Source of the DNA: Kangiellaceae bacterium
GTDB taxonomy: Bacteria; Pseudomonadota; Gammaproteobacteria; Enterobacterales; Kangiellaceae
Direction: 5' to 3'
DNA length: 6,147 nucleotides
NCBI GenBank assembly: GCA_030590405.1
Contig: JAUUYO010000202.1
Location: 1 to 6,147 of the forward strand
The position numbers and the translations under genes were made by a program. The notes beneath the pieces were generated by a model. The model was not told the origin of the DNA. It searched no databases and worked only from the letters and a program-made list of their open reading frames with translations. Shown here piece by piece: positions 1 through 5,576 of this stretch. How positions within the stretch are numbered: the stretch's first letter is position 1; the number at the start of each line of letters is the position of its first letter.

Positions 1-381
1 GAAAGTGCTTTTTACACCTGGCTTTATCGAATTGCTATCAATACCGCTAAAAATTACCTCACCGCCAAAGGCCGTAGGCCACCCGCTTCTGATATTGACT
101 CACAAGAAGCAGAAAGCTACGGTGTCGGAATCGCTTTAAGGGAAAATGCCTCCCCAGAGCGCTTAATGATGCGTGATCAACTGAAAAAAGTGATCTTTGA
201 TACGATCGACCAGTTGCCGGAAGATTTGCGAACTGCGATTACACTGAGAGAAATGGACGGGCTGAGCTATGAGGAGATTGCAGAATTCATGGATTGTCCC
301 GTTGGCACGGTTCGTTCGCGGATTTTCAGGGCGCGTGAAGCAATTGATGAAAAAGTAAAACCCTTATTTGATGGCCGTTAA
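1..381 (+). CDS. rpoE: RNA polymerase sigma-E factor (RpoE/AlgU), 5' end missing
   Basis: This is an ECF-family sigma factor that directs RNA polymerase to envelope-stress promoters. Frame 1 is open from the first base and gives 126 residues before TAA. By recall of the 191-residue E. coli RpoE, roughly the first 65-70 residues (regions 2.1-2.3) lie outside the window. Visible residues 2-20 (SAFYTWLYRIAINTAKNYL) are region 2.4, which reads the -10 element. The linker contains KGRRPP at 23-28. Residues 72-116 are region 4, with the helix-turn-helix GLSYEEIAEFMDCPVGTVRSR that contacts the -35 element. The ATGs at 166 and 169 are internal, because the homology continues upstream of them. The next gene is rseA, whose product should bind and silence this factor. 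Identification is secure; the true start is unknown. Confidence 0.96.
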   Translation, partial: ESAFYTWLYRIAINTAKNYLTAKGRRPPASDIDSQEAESYGVGIALRENASPERLMMRDQLKKVIFDTIDQLPEDLRTAITLREMDGLSYEEIAEFMDCPVGTVRSRIFRAREAIDEKVKPLFDGR

Positions 382-455
382 GGTCTGTTATTAGTGGTAT
401 TTGTGCTTTTTCGAGCACGTTTAGATAAAGAACTAATAAATAGTGCTTTGAGCAT

Positions 456-482
456 GAACTAAATGTAATATCTTGTGTCTTA
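456..482 (+). promoter_or_regulatory. Predicted sigma-E-type promoter upstream of rseA
   Basis: GAACTA (456-461), a 15-nt spacer, then GTCTTA (477-482). From memory, the E. coli rpoH P3 promoter has GAACTT, 15 nt and GTCTGA, so both boxes match at five of six positions with identical spacing. Transcription would start near 489, giving a leader of about 185 nt before rseA. The site is in the rpoE-rseA gap, so sigma-E could drive rseA, rseC and mucD separately from rpoE. This is a motif match only. Confidence 0.5.
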
Positions 483-490
483 TAAGCACG

Positions 491-516
491 CAAATATAAT
501 TCACAAATATAATTCA
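491..516 (+). repeat. 13-bp perfect tandem duplication in the rseA leader
   Basis: CAAATATAATTCA occurs twice head to tail (491-503 and 504-516) without mismatch. It begins 8 bp after the predicted sigma-E -10 box, so it would lie at the extreme 5' end of the transcript. It is the smallest of five tandem arrays around this operon. No function can be read from it. Confidence 0.85.
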
Positions 517-659
517 GACTTTTATGTGGATTTTGGGAATGACTAAGGTCTTTGTAATAAGAAATAGAAAGAAAAAACAATAAAAATAGCTAATTATCTA
601 AACTGATTTAAGTAGTGGTTTAGATGTTTATTGGCAGAGTATCAAAACTAAGAAAGTGT

Positions 660-677
660 GGAGTGATATTTAACATG
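660..677 (+). promoter_or_regulatory. Ribosome binding site selecting the first repeated ATG of rseA
   Basis: GGAG (660-663) precedes the ATG at 675 with an 11-nt spacer, longer than ideal but usable. It is the only Shine-Dalgarno-like run near the four in-frame ATGs at 675, 690, 705 and 720, and it best serves the first. No such run precedes the alternative ATG at 624. The later ATGs have only the A-rich repeat unit in front of them. Confidence 0.5.
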
Positions 678-734
678 TCGAAAACAAACATGTCGAAAAC
701 AAATATGTCGAAAACAAATATGTCGAAAACAAAT
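675..734 (+). repeat. 15-bp x4 tandem array spanning the rseA start codon
   Basis: The unit ATGTCGAAAACAAAT occurs four times (675-689, 690-704, 705-719, 720-734); only the first copy differs, ending in C. Each copy starts with an in-frame ATG and encodes MSKTN. The period is divisible by three, so gain or loss of copies changes the N-terminus without breaking the frame. Near-perfect identity suggests recent expansion. Confidence 0.95.
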
Positions 735-1469
735 AACTCATTATCAGATTTACTCGATGAGCAATGTTCATCAATTGATCTGGATAGTTTACTTAAAGAT
801 TCAGAAACATCGGATAGTTGGCATCGCTATAGCGCAGTGAGTGTAATCCTTAAGAGTGAATATTCGGCCAATGCCAGTACCGACTTTTGCAAGGAAATTA
901 GCGCGAAAATTGCTGATGAACCTGCGATTCTCGCTGCTCCTCGTCCACATGTCGCAAAAAGCAGCCCTGCAACTGCTGGGCCTGTAACCGCAGACATAAC
1001 AAGGATCGGTAGTGGCTTCGCAATTGCTGCGTCGGTTGCTTTTGCCACCTTTTTCTCAGTGCAAACCTTGCAAGTTTCCAGTGAGTTATCACCTTTAAAT
1101 GAAAATTCAGCTAAGGTTGTTAGTTCACCAACCTCTGAAAGCATTGCTGCTACTCAAGCTACTATGCCGAGCAATAAAGATAGTTTAGAGCAATTGGAAC
1201 TGGAGTCATTTAACGAGGCTCTTATGTTACCGGCCCGTCAATCTGAAATAGACTCCATTGCGCCATTTGCCACCAGTGTGGGTGGTGAATATGTCAAGAC
1301 CATCCGTATTTCTGCTGAGCAATGGCAAGGAGTCTTGCAAAGAGCTGCGCTCAGGCAGTCTAAGCTGGAAGCCGCAAAAGCAAAACTTGAAGCCGATAAT
1401 ATTGATACCGACAATGTTGATACCGACAATGTTGATACCGGTCAGCTTGATGCCGGAGATGGGCAATAG
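675..1469 (+). CDS. rseA: Sigma-E factor negative regulatory protein (RseA/MucA-like anti-sigma factor)
   Basis: This is an inner-membrane anti-sigma factor expected to hold RpoE at the membrane until regulated proteolysis frees it. From the ATG at 675 it has 264 residues. Residues 1-20 are four copies of MSKTN. Residues 21-60 (NSLSDLLDEQ, then SWHRYSAVSVILK) correspond to the RseA N-terminal sigma-binding domain (LSALMDGE and WESYHLIRD in E. coli). Residues 67-110 are an Ala/Pro-rich cytoplasmic linker. One transmembrane helix at about 112-132 (GSGFAIAASVAFATFFSVQTL) is followed by a periplasmic domain ending in an acidic DTDNV repeat. It is longer than E. coli RseA (216 residues), partly through the repeats. 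The frame is open to an ATG at 624, but that adds an unconserved basic stretch without a ribosome site. The domain match, single helix and position after rpoE make the call strong, although the periplasmic half is not recognisable on its own. Confidence 0.88.
   Translation: MSKTNMSKTNMSKTNMSKTNNSLSDLLDEQCSSIDLDSLLKDSETSDSWHRYSAVSVILKSEYSANASTDFCKEISAKIADEPAILAAPRPHVAKSSPATAGPVTADITRIGSGFAIAASVAFATFFSVQTLQVSSELSPLNENSAKVVSSPTSESIAATQATMPSNKDSLEQLELESFNEALMLPARQSEIDSIAPFATSVGGEYVKTIRISAEQWQGVLQRAALRQSKLEAAKAKLEADNIDTDNVDTDNVDTGQLDAGDGQ
1389..1448 (+). repeat. 15-bp x4 imperfect tandem array at the rseA 3' end
   Basis: Two identical units GATACCGACAATGTT (1404-1418, 1419-1433) are flanked by degenerate copies at 1389-1403 and 1434-1448. 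They encode an acidic tail reading EADNI-DTDNV-DTDNV-DTGQL. The repeat is in frame and falls in the predicted periplasmic end of RseA, 18 bp before the stop codon. Confidence 0.88.
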
Positions 1470-1480
1470 TTAAGGGGCAA

Positions 1481-1550
1481 TTATTAAGAAACAGTTATTA
1501 AGAAACAGTTATTAAGAAACTATTTTAAGCGACAAGTTTAGGCAACAAGG
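1481..1550 (+). repeat. 14-bp x3 tandem array with decayed flanking copies, after rseA
   Basis: TTATTAAGAAACAG (1481-1494, 1495-1508) is followed by TTATTAAGAAACTA (1509-1522). Downstream are two weaker related copies, TTTAAGCGACAAG (1524-1536) and TTTAGGCAACAAG (1537-1549), which match each other at 11 of 13 positions. The array fills most of the 129-bp rseA-rseC gap. It forms no strong hairpin and has no terminator-type T run. The mix of exact and decayed copies suggests repeated rounds of duplication. Confidence 0.85.
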
Positions 1551-1557
1551 TTATATT

Positions 1558-1566
1558 TGCTATAAT
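1558..1566 (+). promoter_or_regulatory. Predicted extended -10 (housekeeping sigma) promoter for rseC-mucD
   Basis: TGCTATAAT is a perfect extended -10 element (TGn plus TATAAT). The sequence 17 bp upstream, TTAGGC at 1538-1543, is a poor -35, which extended -10 promoters tolerate. Transcription would start near 1573, about 26 nt before the rseC ATG. This would give rseC and mucD basal expression independent of sigma-E. The motif is exact, but promoter activity is inferred. Confidence 0.5.
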
Positions 1567-1598
1567 AAGTGAATATTAGGTAACTAAGAAATAATCAT

Positions 1599-2099
1599 AT
1601 GTTACATGAAACAGGTATTGTTGCTGAGCTTGTCGGTGACCTGGCGATTGTTCAAACTCAAAACAAACTGGCTTGCTCTTCCTGTAAAATTGTCGATACC
1701 TGTGGTAATGGTATTGTCGAAAAATACCTATCTGGTAAAATATTTTCCTCTGAGGTTTATAATCGATTAAACGCAAAAGTTGGCGATCAAGTTGTTCTGG
1801 AAATCCCAAAAGCAAGCATTACTAAAGCCTCGATCATCGTTTACCTTGTACCTCTATTAAGTTTTATTCTATTCGCTTCAGTTGCTTCTTTATTTTCTTA
1901 CAGTGAGAACATTATCATCTTAATCAGTTTATTTGGATTAGCATTGGGATTTGTTGTTACAAAATTTTACAATCGACGACTATTAATTAACGAATTATAT
2001 TTGCCTAAGATGGTCTCAATTGTTAATACTGGCTCAGGTAACAATTGCCTTTCGGCTGGACAAAAATCCAGCGATATAATTGATGTTAATCAAATATAA
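1599..2099 (+). CDS. rseC: RseC/MucC-family inner-membrane protein, SoxR-reducing system/sigma-E modulator
   Basis: The 166-residue product is close in length to E. coli RseC (159). The N-terminal cytoplasmic part carries C26-SS-C29-KIVDT-C35-G, the CX2CX5C cysteine motif of RseC/MucC. GDQVVLEIPKASI at 62-74 matches the stretch just before the first helix in the family. Two transmembrane helices follow, about 77-99 (with VYLVPLL, like VYMSPLV in E. coli) and about 104-123, with a basic turn NRR after the second. The C-terminal 35 residues are hydrophilic and not recognisable. RseC modestly modulates sigma-E in E. coli and has been linked to the Rsx/SoxR reducing system; the exact role is uncertain. 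There is no good Shine-Dalgarno before 1599 (nearest AGG is 19 nt away), but no better in-frame start exists. rseB is absent between rseA and this gene; mucD follows after 50 bp, probably co-transcribed. Confidence 0.87.
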   Translation: MLHETGIVAELVGDLAIVQTQNKLACSSCKIVDTCGNGIVEKYLSGKIFSSEVYNRLNAKVGDQVVLEIPKASITKASIIVYLVPLLSFILFASVASLFSYSENIIILISLFGLALGFVVTKFYNRRLLINELYLPKMVSIVNTGSGNNCLSAGQKSSDIIDVNQI

Positions 2100-2149
2100 G
2101 TAGTCGTTTAATTTTAATATAAGTCAAAAACAGAAAAAAGGAATAATCA

Positions 2150-3478
2150 ATGACACAAAGCAGAAGTATTTTTGTTTCTCTAATGCTGGTTTTATCTCAA
2201 ATTTTTATTGTTCAGGGAGCTAATGCAGCAAGGTTGCCAGATTTTGTTGATCTGGTTGAAAAAGCTCAACCCAGTGTTGTTAGCATCTCCACCACGATTG
2301 AGGTCAAGCGCCGCAATATATTTTCAAGAGCCGGAGGTTCAAGTCGTGGTCCGAGCGGGTCTGGTTTTTTGATCTCAAAAGACGGTTACGTATTAACCAA
2401 TAATCATGTGATCGATGGGGTTGATAAAGTACTTGTCCGTTTGCATAACGGCAAAGACCTGCAAGCCAAAATCGTCGGTACTGACGCAGCCACCGACATT
2501 GCGCTACTAAAGATAGAAGGGGATGATTTTAAGCCTTTTAAAATAGGCAGTATTGATAGCACCAAAGTCGGTTCCTGGGTACTCGCGATCGGTGCCCCTT
2601 TTGGCTTTGATCAAACAGTTACTGCGGGAATTGTGAGTGCTAAAGGGCGTAGTGTAGGCGAAATGTATATTCCTTATGTGCAAACGGATGTGGCGATTAA
2701 TCCCGGTAATTCTGGTGGTCCGTTGATTAATATGAATGGCCGTGTGATTGGAGTGAATTCTAAAATTCTTAGCACTTCCGGCGGATCAAACGGATTATCA
2801 TTTTCTATTCCTATTGATTTAGCGATGGATGTAGTCAATCAAATAAAAGATGATGGCCGAGTGCGCCGAGGATATTTAGGGGTGAGCTATCAAGAAGTGA
2901 GTTATGAACTGGCAAAATCTTTTGGTCTGGAGCGCTCACGAGGCGCATTAATTACGATCGTTTCTCCTGATTCTCCGGCAGAAAAAGCGGGTATTAAAAC
3001 TGGTGATATCGTATTAGAAGTGGATAAAAAAGCGATCAAAAACTCCACCGAGCTACCCTTTGTTATTGGTCGTTATCGGCCCGATGATAAAGCAAATTTA
3101 TCTGTTGTCAGACAAGGTGAAAAGCTCAATCTAATAGTCACTATTGGTAGTCGCAATGGTGACACGGCATCATTACCGGCCAATGCGTCGCCGAAGGACA
3201 GCATAGAATGGTTTGGTGCCGAGTTTAAAGATATCCCTGAGGAAATCACGAGTCGTACCAATATCACCCATGGCGTTATTGTGTCCTCCGTTGAACAAGG
3301 AGTCATTTATGAAGCAGGTATTAGAGAAGGTGACATTATCCAGTCCATTCAGTTAAAAAACATTAATGATCTTCAAGAGTTTGAAGCGATCATTGCAAAA
3401 CTGCCTGAGCAGGGCAATATCCCTGTATTAGTCAATCGTCCAGGGGCGGGTTCACAGTATTTGATTGTTGAATTATAG
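2150..3478 (+). CDS. mucD: Periplasmic serine endoprotease, DegP/HtrA family, MucD type
   Basis: This is a secreted protease/chaperone that degrades misfolded envelope proteins, 442 residues, within the usual range for DegQ/MucD. Residues 1-26 form a signal peptide with probable cleavage after ANA (24-26). The trypsin-like domain covers about 30-232, with catalytic triad H86 (LTNNHV), D116 (ATDIAL) and S188 (NPGNSGGPL). The NPGNSGGP form is typical of MucD-like members. PDZ1 lies at about 240-332 (starting RGYLGV, with SPAEKAGIKTGDIV) and PDZ2 at about 355-442 (EAGIREGDII). The start is supported by AAGGA at 2138-2142 with a 7-nt spacer, the best ribosome site in the window. Its place after rseC parallels algU-mucA-mucB-mucC-mucD of Pseudomonas without mucB. 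All catalytic residues are present. The last five codons and stop also form the first copy of a 19-bp tandem array. DegQ or DegP naming would be equally defensible biochemically. Confidence 0.95.
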   Translation: MTQSRSIFVSLMLVLSQIFIVQGANAARLPDFVDLVEKAQPSVVSISTTIEVKRRNIFSRAGGSSRGPSGSGFLISKDGYVLTNNHVIDGVDKVLVRLHNGKDLQAKIVGTDAATDIALLKIEGDDFKPFKIGSIDSTKVGSWVLAIGAPFGFDQTVTAGIVSAKGRSVGEMYIPYVQTDVAINPGNSGGPLINMNGRVIGVNSKILSTSGGSNGLSFSIPIDLAMDVVNQIKDDGRVRRGYLGVSYQEVSYELAKSFGLERSRGALITIVSPDSPAEKAGIKTGDIVLEVDKKAIKNSTELPFVIGRYRPDDKANLSVVRQGEKLNLIVTIGSRNGDTASLPANASPKDSIEWFGAEFKDIPEEITSRTNITHGVIVSSVEQGVIYEAGIREGDIIQSIQLKNINDLQEFEAIIAKLPEQGNIPVLVNRPGAGSQYLIVEL

Positions 3479-3572
3479 CTTGATTGTTGAATTATAGCTT
3501 GATTGTTGAATTATAGTCTGATTGTTGAATTATAGTCTGATTGTTGAATTATAGTCTGATTGTTGAATTATA
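3462..3572 (+). repeat. 19-bp x6 tandem array starting in the 3' end of mucD
   Basis: TGATTGTTGAATTATAGNN repeats head to tail at 3462, 3481, 3500, 3519, 3538 and 3557; the sixth copy breaks off after 16 bp. The first 16 positions are identical in all copies. Copies 1-2 end in CT and copies 3-5 in TC, so two sub-variants spread. Copy 1 is coding: with T3461 it encodes the last residues LIVEL and the TAG stop of mucD. Because 19 is not divisible by three, successive copies place TAG in different frames. There are no spacers, so it is not a CRISPR array. Confidence 0.97.
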
Positions 3573-3609
3573 AAAATCGACAGACCCTAAAAATTACTTG
3601 TTCTTTTTT

Positions 3610-3622
3610 CGGCTGCAAGCCG
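3610..3622. repeat. Short dyad CGGCT-GCA-AGCCG between mucD and ada
   Basis: A perfect 5-bp GC-rich stem with a 3-nt loop. A T tract (3603-3609) precedes it rather than following it, so it is not an intrinsic terminator for mucD, and on the minus strand it is followed by A residues. It may add structure to the mucD transcript 3' end, but no role is demonstrable. Confidence 0.4.
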
Positions 3623-3625
3623 CTC

Positions 3626-3655
3626 ACAAAGAGAGTCATAATGGATTCTCTTTGT
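3626..3655. promoter_or_regulatory. 30-bp inverted repeat just upstream of ada (possible operator or leader hairpin)
   Basis: ACAAAGAGAGTC (3626-3637) and GATTCTCTTTGT (3644-3655) are complementary over 12 bp apart from one G-T pair, with the 6-nt centre ATAATG. CATAAT (3637-3642), five of six to a consensus -10, sits at the centre of symmetry, and the ada ATG is 21 bp downstream. The layout fits an operator covering a promoter, or a hairpin in the ada leader if transcription begins upstream. No T run follows, so it is not a standard terminator. The -35 region is weak. Confidence 0.45.
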
Positions 3656-3676
3656 ACTTAAAAGCGTGTTCTATTG

Positions 3677-4738
3677 ATGACCCAAATAACAAGCGTGAAT
3701 AAACTACCTGCTCGTCAGGAAATGTATCAGGCATTACTCAATAAAGATGCCTCCTACGAAGGCATTTTTGTTGCGGCGATTAAAACAACCGGTATTTTCT
3801 GTCGCTCGATTTGTACCGCCCGTAAGCCCAAACAGGAAAACGTTGAATATTTTTCAACTTGCTCGGAAGCCTTAAGTTTCGGTTTTAGACCCTGCAAAAT
3901 ATGTAAACCGCTGGTGCCTTTGGGGGAAACGCCAGACTGGATAACTCAACTACTCGCGGAGGTTGCTCAAAGCGATAATATTCGATTTAAAGATTATCAG
4001 CTACGCGAACGAGGGGTAGAGCCAGCAAGGTTAAGGCGTTGGTTCAAGAAACATCATGGCATGACTTTTCAGGCTTATTTAAGAGCCCAGCGGCTTAACC
4101 AGGCCATCGGTCGAATTAAGCATGAGGAGTCGGTAACTCAAATAGCGTTTGATTCAGGATATGAGTCCCTGAGTGGTTTTGGCGATGCCTTCAAGAAGTT
4201 GACCGGCGTTTCGCCAATATTGAGTAAGTCTCAGACTTTAGTGACTATTACTCGGGTTTTGACCCCATTAGGGCCAATGGTGGCAGGGGCGACTGACAAG
4301 GGGGTTTGTTTATTGGAGTTTTTTGACAGACGAATGTTGGAAACTCAATTAAAACGCTTAACCAAATTACTTAACGCAAACTTTGTTCCTGGAGAGCATC
4401 TTTTATTTTCAGTATTAAATCAGCAGCTTAGTGATTACTTTTCTGGAAAACTCAAAGTCTTTAATATTCCTCTGGACTTGCCGGGAACTGAATTTCAAAA
4501 AAATGTCTGGCAAGTGTTAAGCCAAATTCCTTATGGGACGACTCGTTCTTATCAAAAACAGGCTGAATGCATTAATAATCCTAAAGCCGTGCGGGCCGTG
4601 GCCAAAGCAAATGGGGATAATCGTATTTCTATCATTATTCCTTGCCATCGAGTGATCGGCAAGAATGGTGCTTTGACTGGTTATGGTGGTGGTCTGTGGC
4701 GTAAGCAACGTTTGTTAGAGTTAGAACAAAGAACATAA
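3677..4738 (+). CDS. ada: Bifunctional Ada: DNA methylphosphotriester/O6-methylguanine repair and AraC-type activator
   Basis: The protein repairs alkylated DNA by transferring methyl groups irreversibly to its own cysteines, and the methylated form activates adaptive-response genes. The 353-residue product matches E. coli Ada (354) in length and domain order. Residues 15-80 form the zinc-binding Ada domain with C42, C46, C73 and C76 (TTGIFCRSIC, FGFRPCKIC); the first corresponds to the phosphotriester acceptor Cys38 of E. coli. Residues 88-185 are an AraC-family helix-turn-helix region (TQIAFDSGYESLSGFGDAFKKLTGVSP). Residues 190-353 are the O6-alkylguanine transferase domain with the IPCHRV active site at C323 and GTEFQKNVW at 270-278. 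All key residues are present. ATG 3677 is preferred over the in-frame TTG at 3674. An upstream stop at 3659-3661 blocks a longer form, and no clear Shine-Dalgarno is visible. It stands alone, without alkB or alkA beside it, and is probably transcribed from its own promoter. Confidence 0.95.
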   Translation: MTQITSVNKLPARQEMYQALLNKDASYEGIFVAAIKTTGIFCRSICTARKPKQENVEYFSTCSEALSFGFRPCKICKPLVPLGETPDWITQLLAEVAQSDNIRFKDYQLRERGVEPARLRRWFKKHHGMTFQAYLRAQRLNQAIGRIKHEESVTQIAFDSGYESLSGFGDAFKKLTGVSPILSKSQTLVTITRVLTPLGPMVAGATDKGVCLLEFFDRRMLETQLKRLTKLLNANFVPGEHLLFSVLNQQLSDYFSGKLKVFNIPLDLPGTEFQKNVWQVLSQIPYGTTRSYQKQAECINNPKAVRAVAKANGDNRISIIIPCHRVIGKNGALTGYGGGLWRKQRLLELEQRT

Positions 4739-4842
4739 AAAGTTGCTTTTTTATTAAAAAACTCCTACATTATCAGTTAGATAACAATAAATTTGCACTA
4801 ATAGCTAAATTTTTAACTGGTTTAAATGGGGTTTCTAGTCAC

Positions 4843-5553
4843 ATGACAGCTAAAATTGTCTCAATCGCACAAGCGAAAGGCGGTGTTGGTAAAAGCACGT
4901 TATGCGCCAATTTATCTGTTACTTTGTCCCAGGCATCTAAGGTGTTAATGATTGACTGTGATCCGCCTCAGCATTCATTGTCTGCCTGGTATCATGTCAG
5001 AGATGAGTTGTATGTTGAGACTGGCTTGAGTCTGACCTCGGCAGCTACTCCAGCACAATTAATTGCGTTAGTCGAAAAGAATAAAGCGGATTACGACTAC
5101 ATTTTGATTGATGGCGCACCGCATGTTAATTCATTAGTCAGAGCCATGTTGTTACTTTCCAATCTGGCGCTGGTTCCTCTCGCGCCTTCAGCAGTTGAAA
5201 TATGGTCTTTTGCGGCTTATGAAGAGCTTATCCATGAGGCCGAAAAACATAACCAATCGCTTAAAACCAAGATTGTCTGGAATCGAGTCAGGCGGCGGGT
5301 TAAATCGTCGGAGCAAGTGATTGAAATGGTCAGTAAAGATTCAAAACTGGCGGCTTTAAAAAATCAGATCACTTTTCGGGTAGCTTATCTGGATTCTTTT
5401 GCCGAAGGGTGTAGCGTTTATGAGTGGAGTGACCCGGTTGCCGCAGCTGAAATTTGGTCGTTGACTTCCGCCGTGAAAAGGGTTTTGAATAAAGCGGGGC
5501 CTGTTAAGCTGTCTAAGTCAGTTGCTGCGCAGAATTTTATTAAAAAAGGCTAA
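4843..5553 (+). CDS. Orphan ParA/MinD-superfamily ATPase
   Basis: A 236-residue ParA-type ATPase of the short class without an N-terminal DNA-binding domain. The deviant Walker A KGGVGKST is at 12-19, with signature K12 and catalytic-site K17. Walker A' is DCDPPQHS (38-45), which has PPQ where most ParA proteins have a single proline (DxDPQ). Walker B is YILIDGAP with D90. The C-terminal FAEGCSVYEW and AAAEIW segments (about 187-209) fit the ParA family. Such ATPases cycle between dimeric nucleoid-bound and free states to position DNA or protein cargo. No ParB-like gene and no obvious centromere lie beside it, so the cargo is unknown; orphan relatives position chemoreceptor clusters, carboxysomes or conjugation factors. 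The start gives the canonical beta-strand immediately before Walker A. The only ribosome-site-like run is GGGG at 4828-4831, 11 nt upstream. The family call is secure, the function is not. Confidence 0.9.
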   Translation: MTAKIVSIAQAKGGVGKSTLCANLSVTLSQASKVLMIDCDPPQHSLSAWYHVRDELYVETGLSLTSAATPAQLIALVEKNKADYDYILIDGAPHVNSLVRAMLLLSNLALVPLAPSAVEIWSFAAYEELIHEAEKHNQSLKTKIVWNRVRRRVKSSEQVIEMVSKDSKLAALKNQITFRVAYLDSFAEGCSVYEWSDPVAAAEIWSLTSAVKRVLNKAGPVKLSKSVAAQNFIKKG

Positions 5554-5576
5554 CCGCTGATTTCTGCTTGCCATTA

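Noticed and set aside
403..418. GTGCT/AGCAC stem-loop after rpoE as a terminator
   Set aside because: The stem is only 5 bp and is followed by GTTTAG, not a T run. It might attenuate transcription, but the sequence does not support a terminator call.
326..580. Minus-strand 84-residue open frame over the rpoE end and the rseA leader
   Set aside because: It overlaps conserved rpoE codons, crosses the predicted promoter and the 13-bp duplication, and resembles no family. It is a chance frame in AT-rich DNA.
624..674. Longer rseA start at ATG 624
   Set aside because: No ribosome site precedes it and the 17 added residues are a basic stretch without a counterpart in RseA. GGAG at 660-663 favours 675.
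1227..1473. Overlapping frames on both strands at the rseA 3' end, one with a repeated PTMLI pattern
   Set aside because: They are shadows of rseA; the repetition comes from the 15-bp DNA array read in other frames.
2122..2127. GTCAAA upstream of mucD as a sigma-E -10 box
   Set aside because: No GAACTT-like -35 is found 15-16 nt upstream.
3462..3572. CRISPR array, or plasmid-type iterons serving the ParA gene 1.3 kb away
   Set aside because: Copies are contiguous without spacers, and the first is mucD coding sequence. There is no rep or parB gene, and ada intervenes. Local expansion explains it better.
3661..3668. AAAGCGTG as an Ada box
   Set aside because: It resembles AAAGCGCA but ends 8 bp before the ada ATG, downstream of any likely promoter, so it cannot act as an upstream activator site.
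4747..4761. TTTTTTATTAAAAAA as an ada terminator
   Set aside because: The stem is A-T only, with no GC part and no T run after it.
4743..4771. TTGCTT-17-TACATT as a promoter for the ParA-type gene
   Set aside because: Spacing is right, but the boxes match consensus at only 3 of 6 and 4 of 6 positions in AT-rich DNA, which is too weak to annotate.
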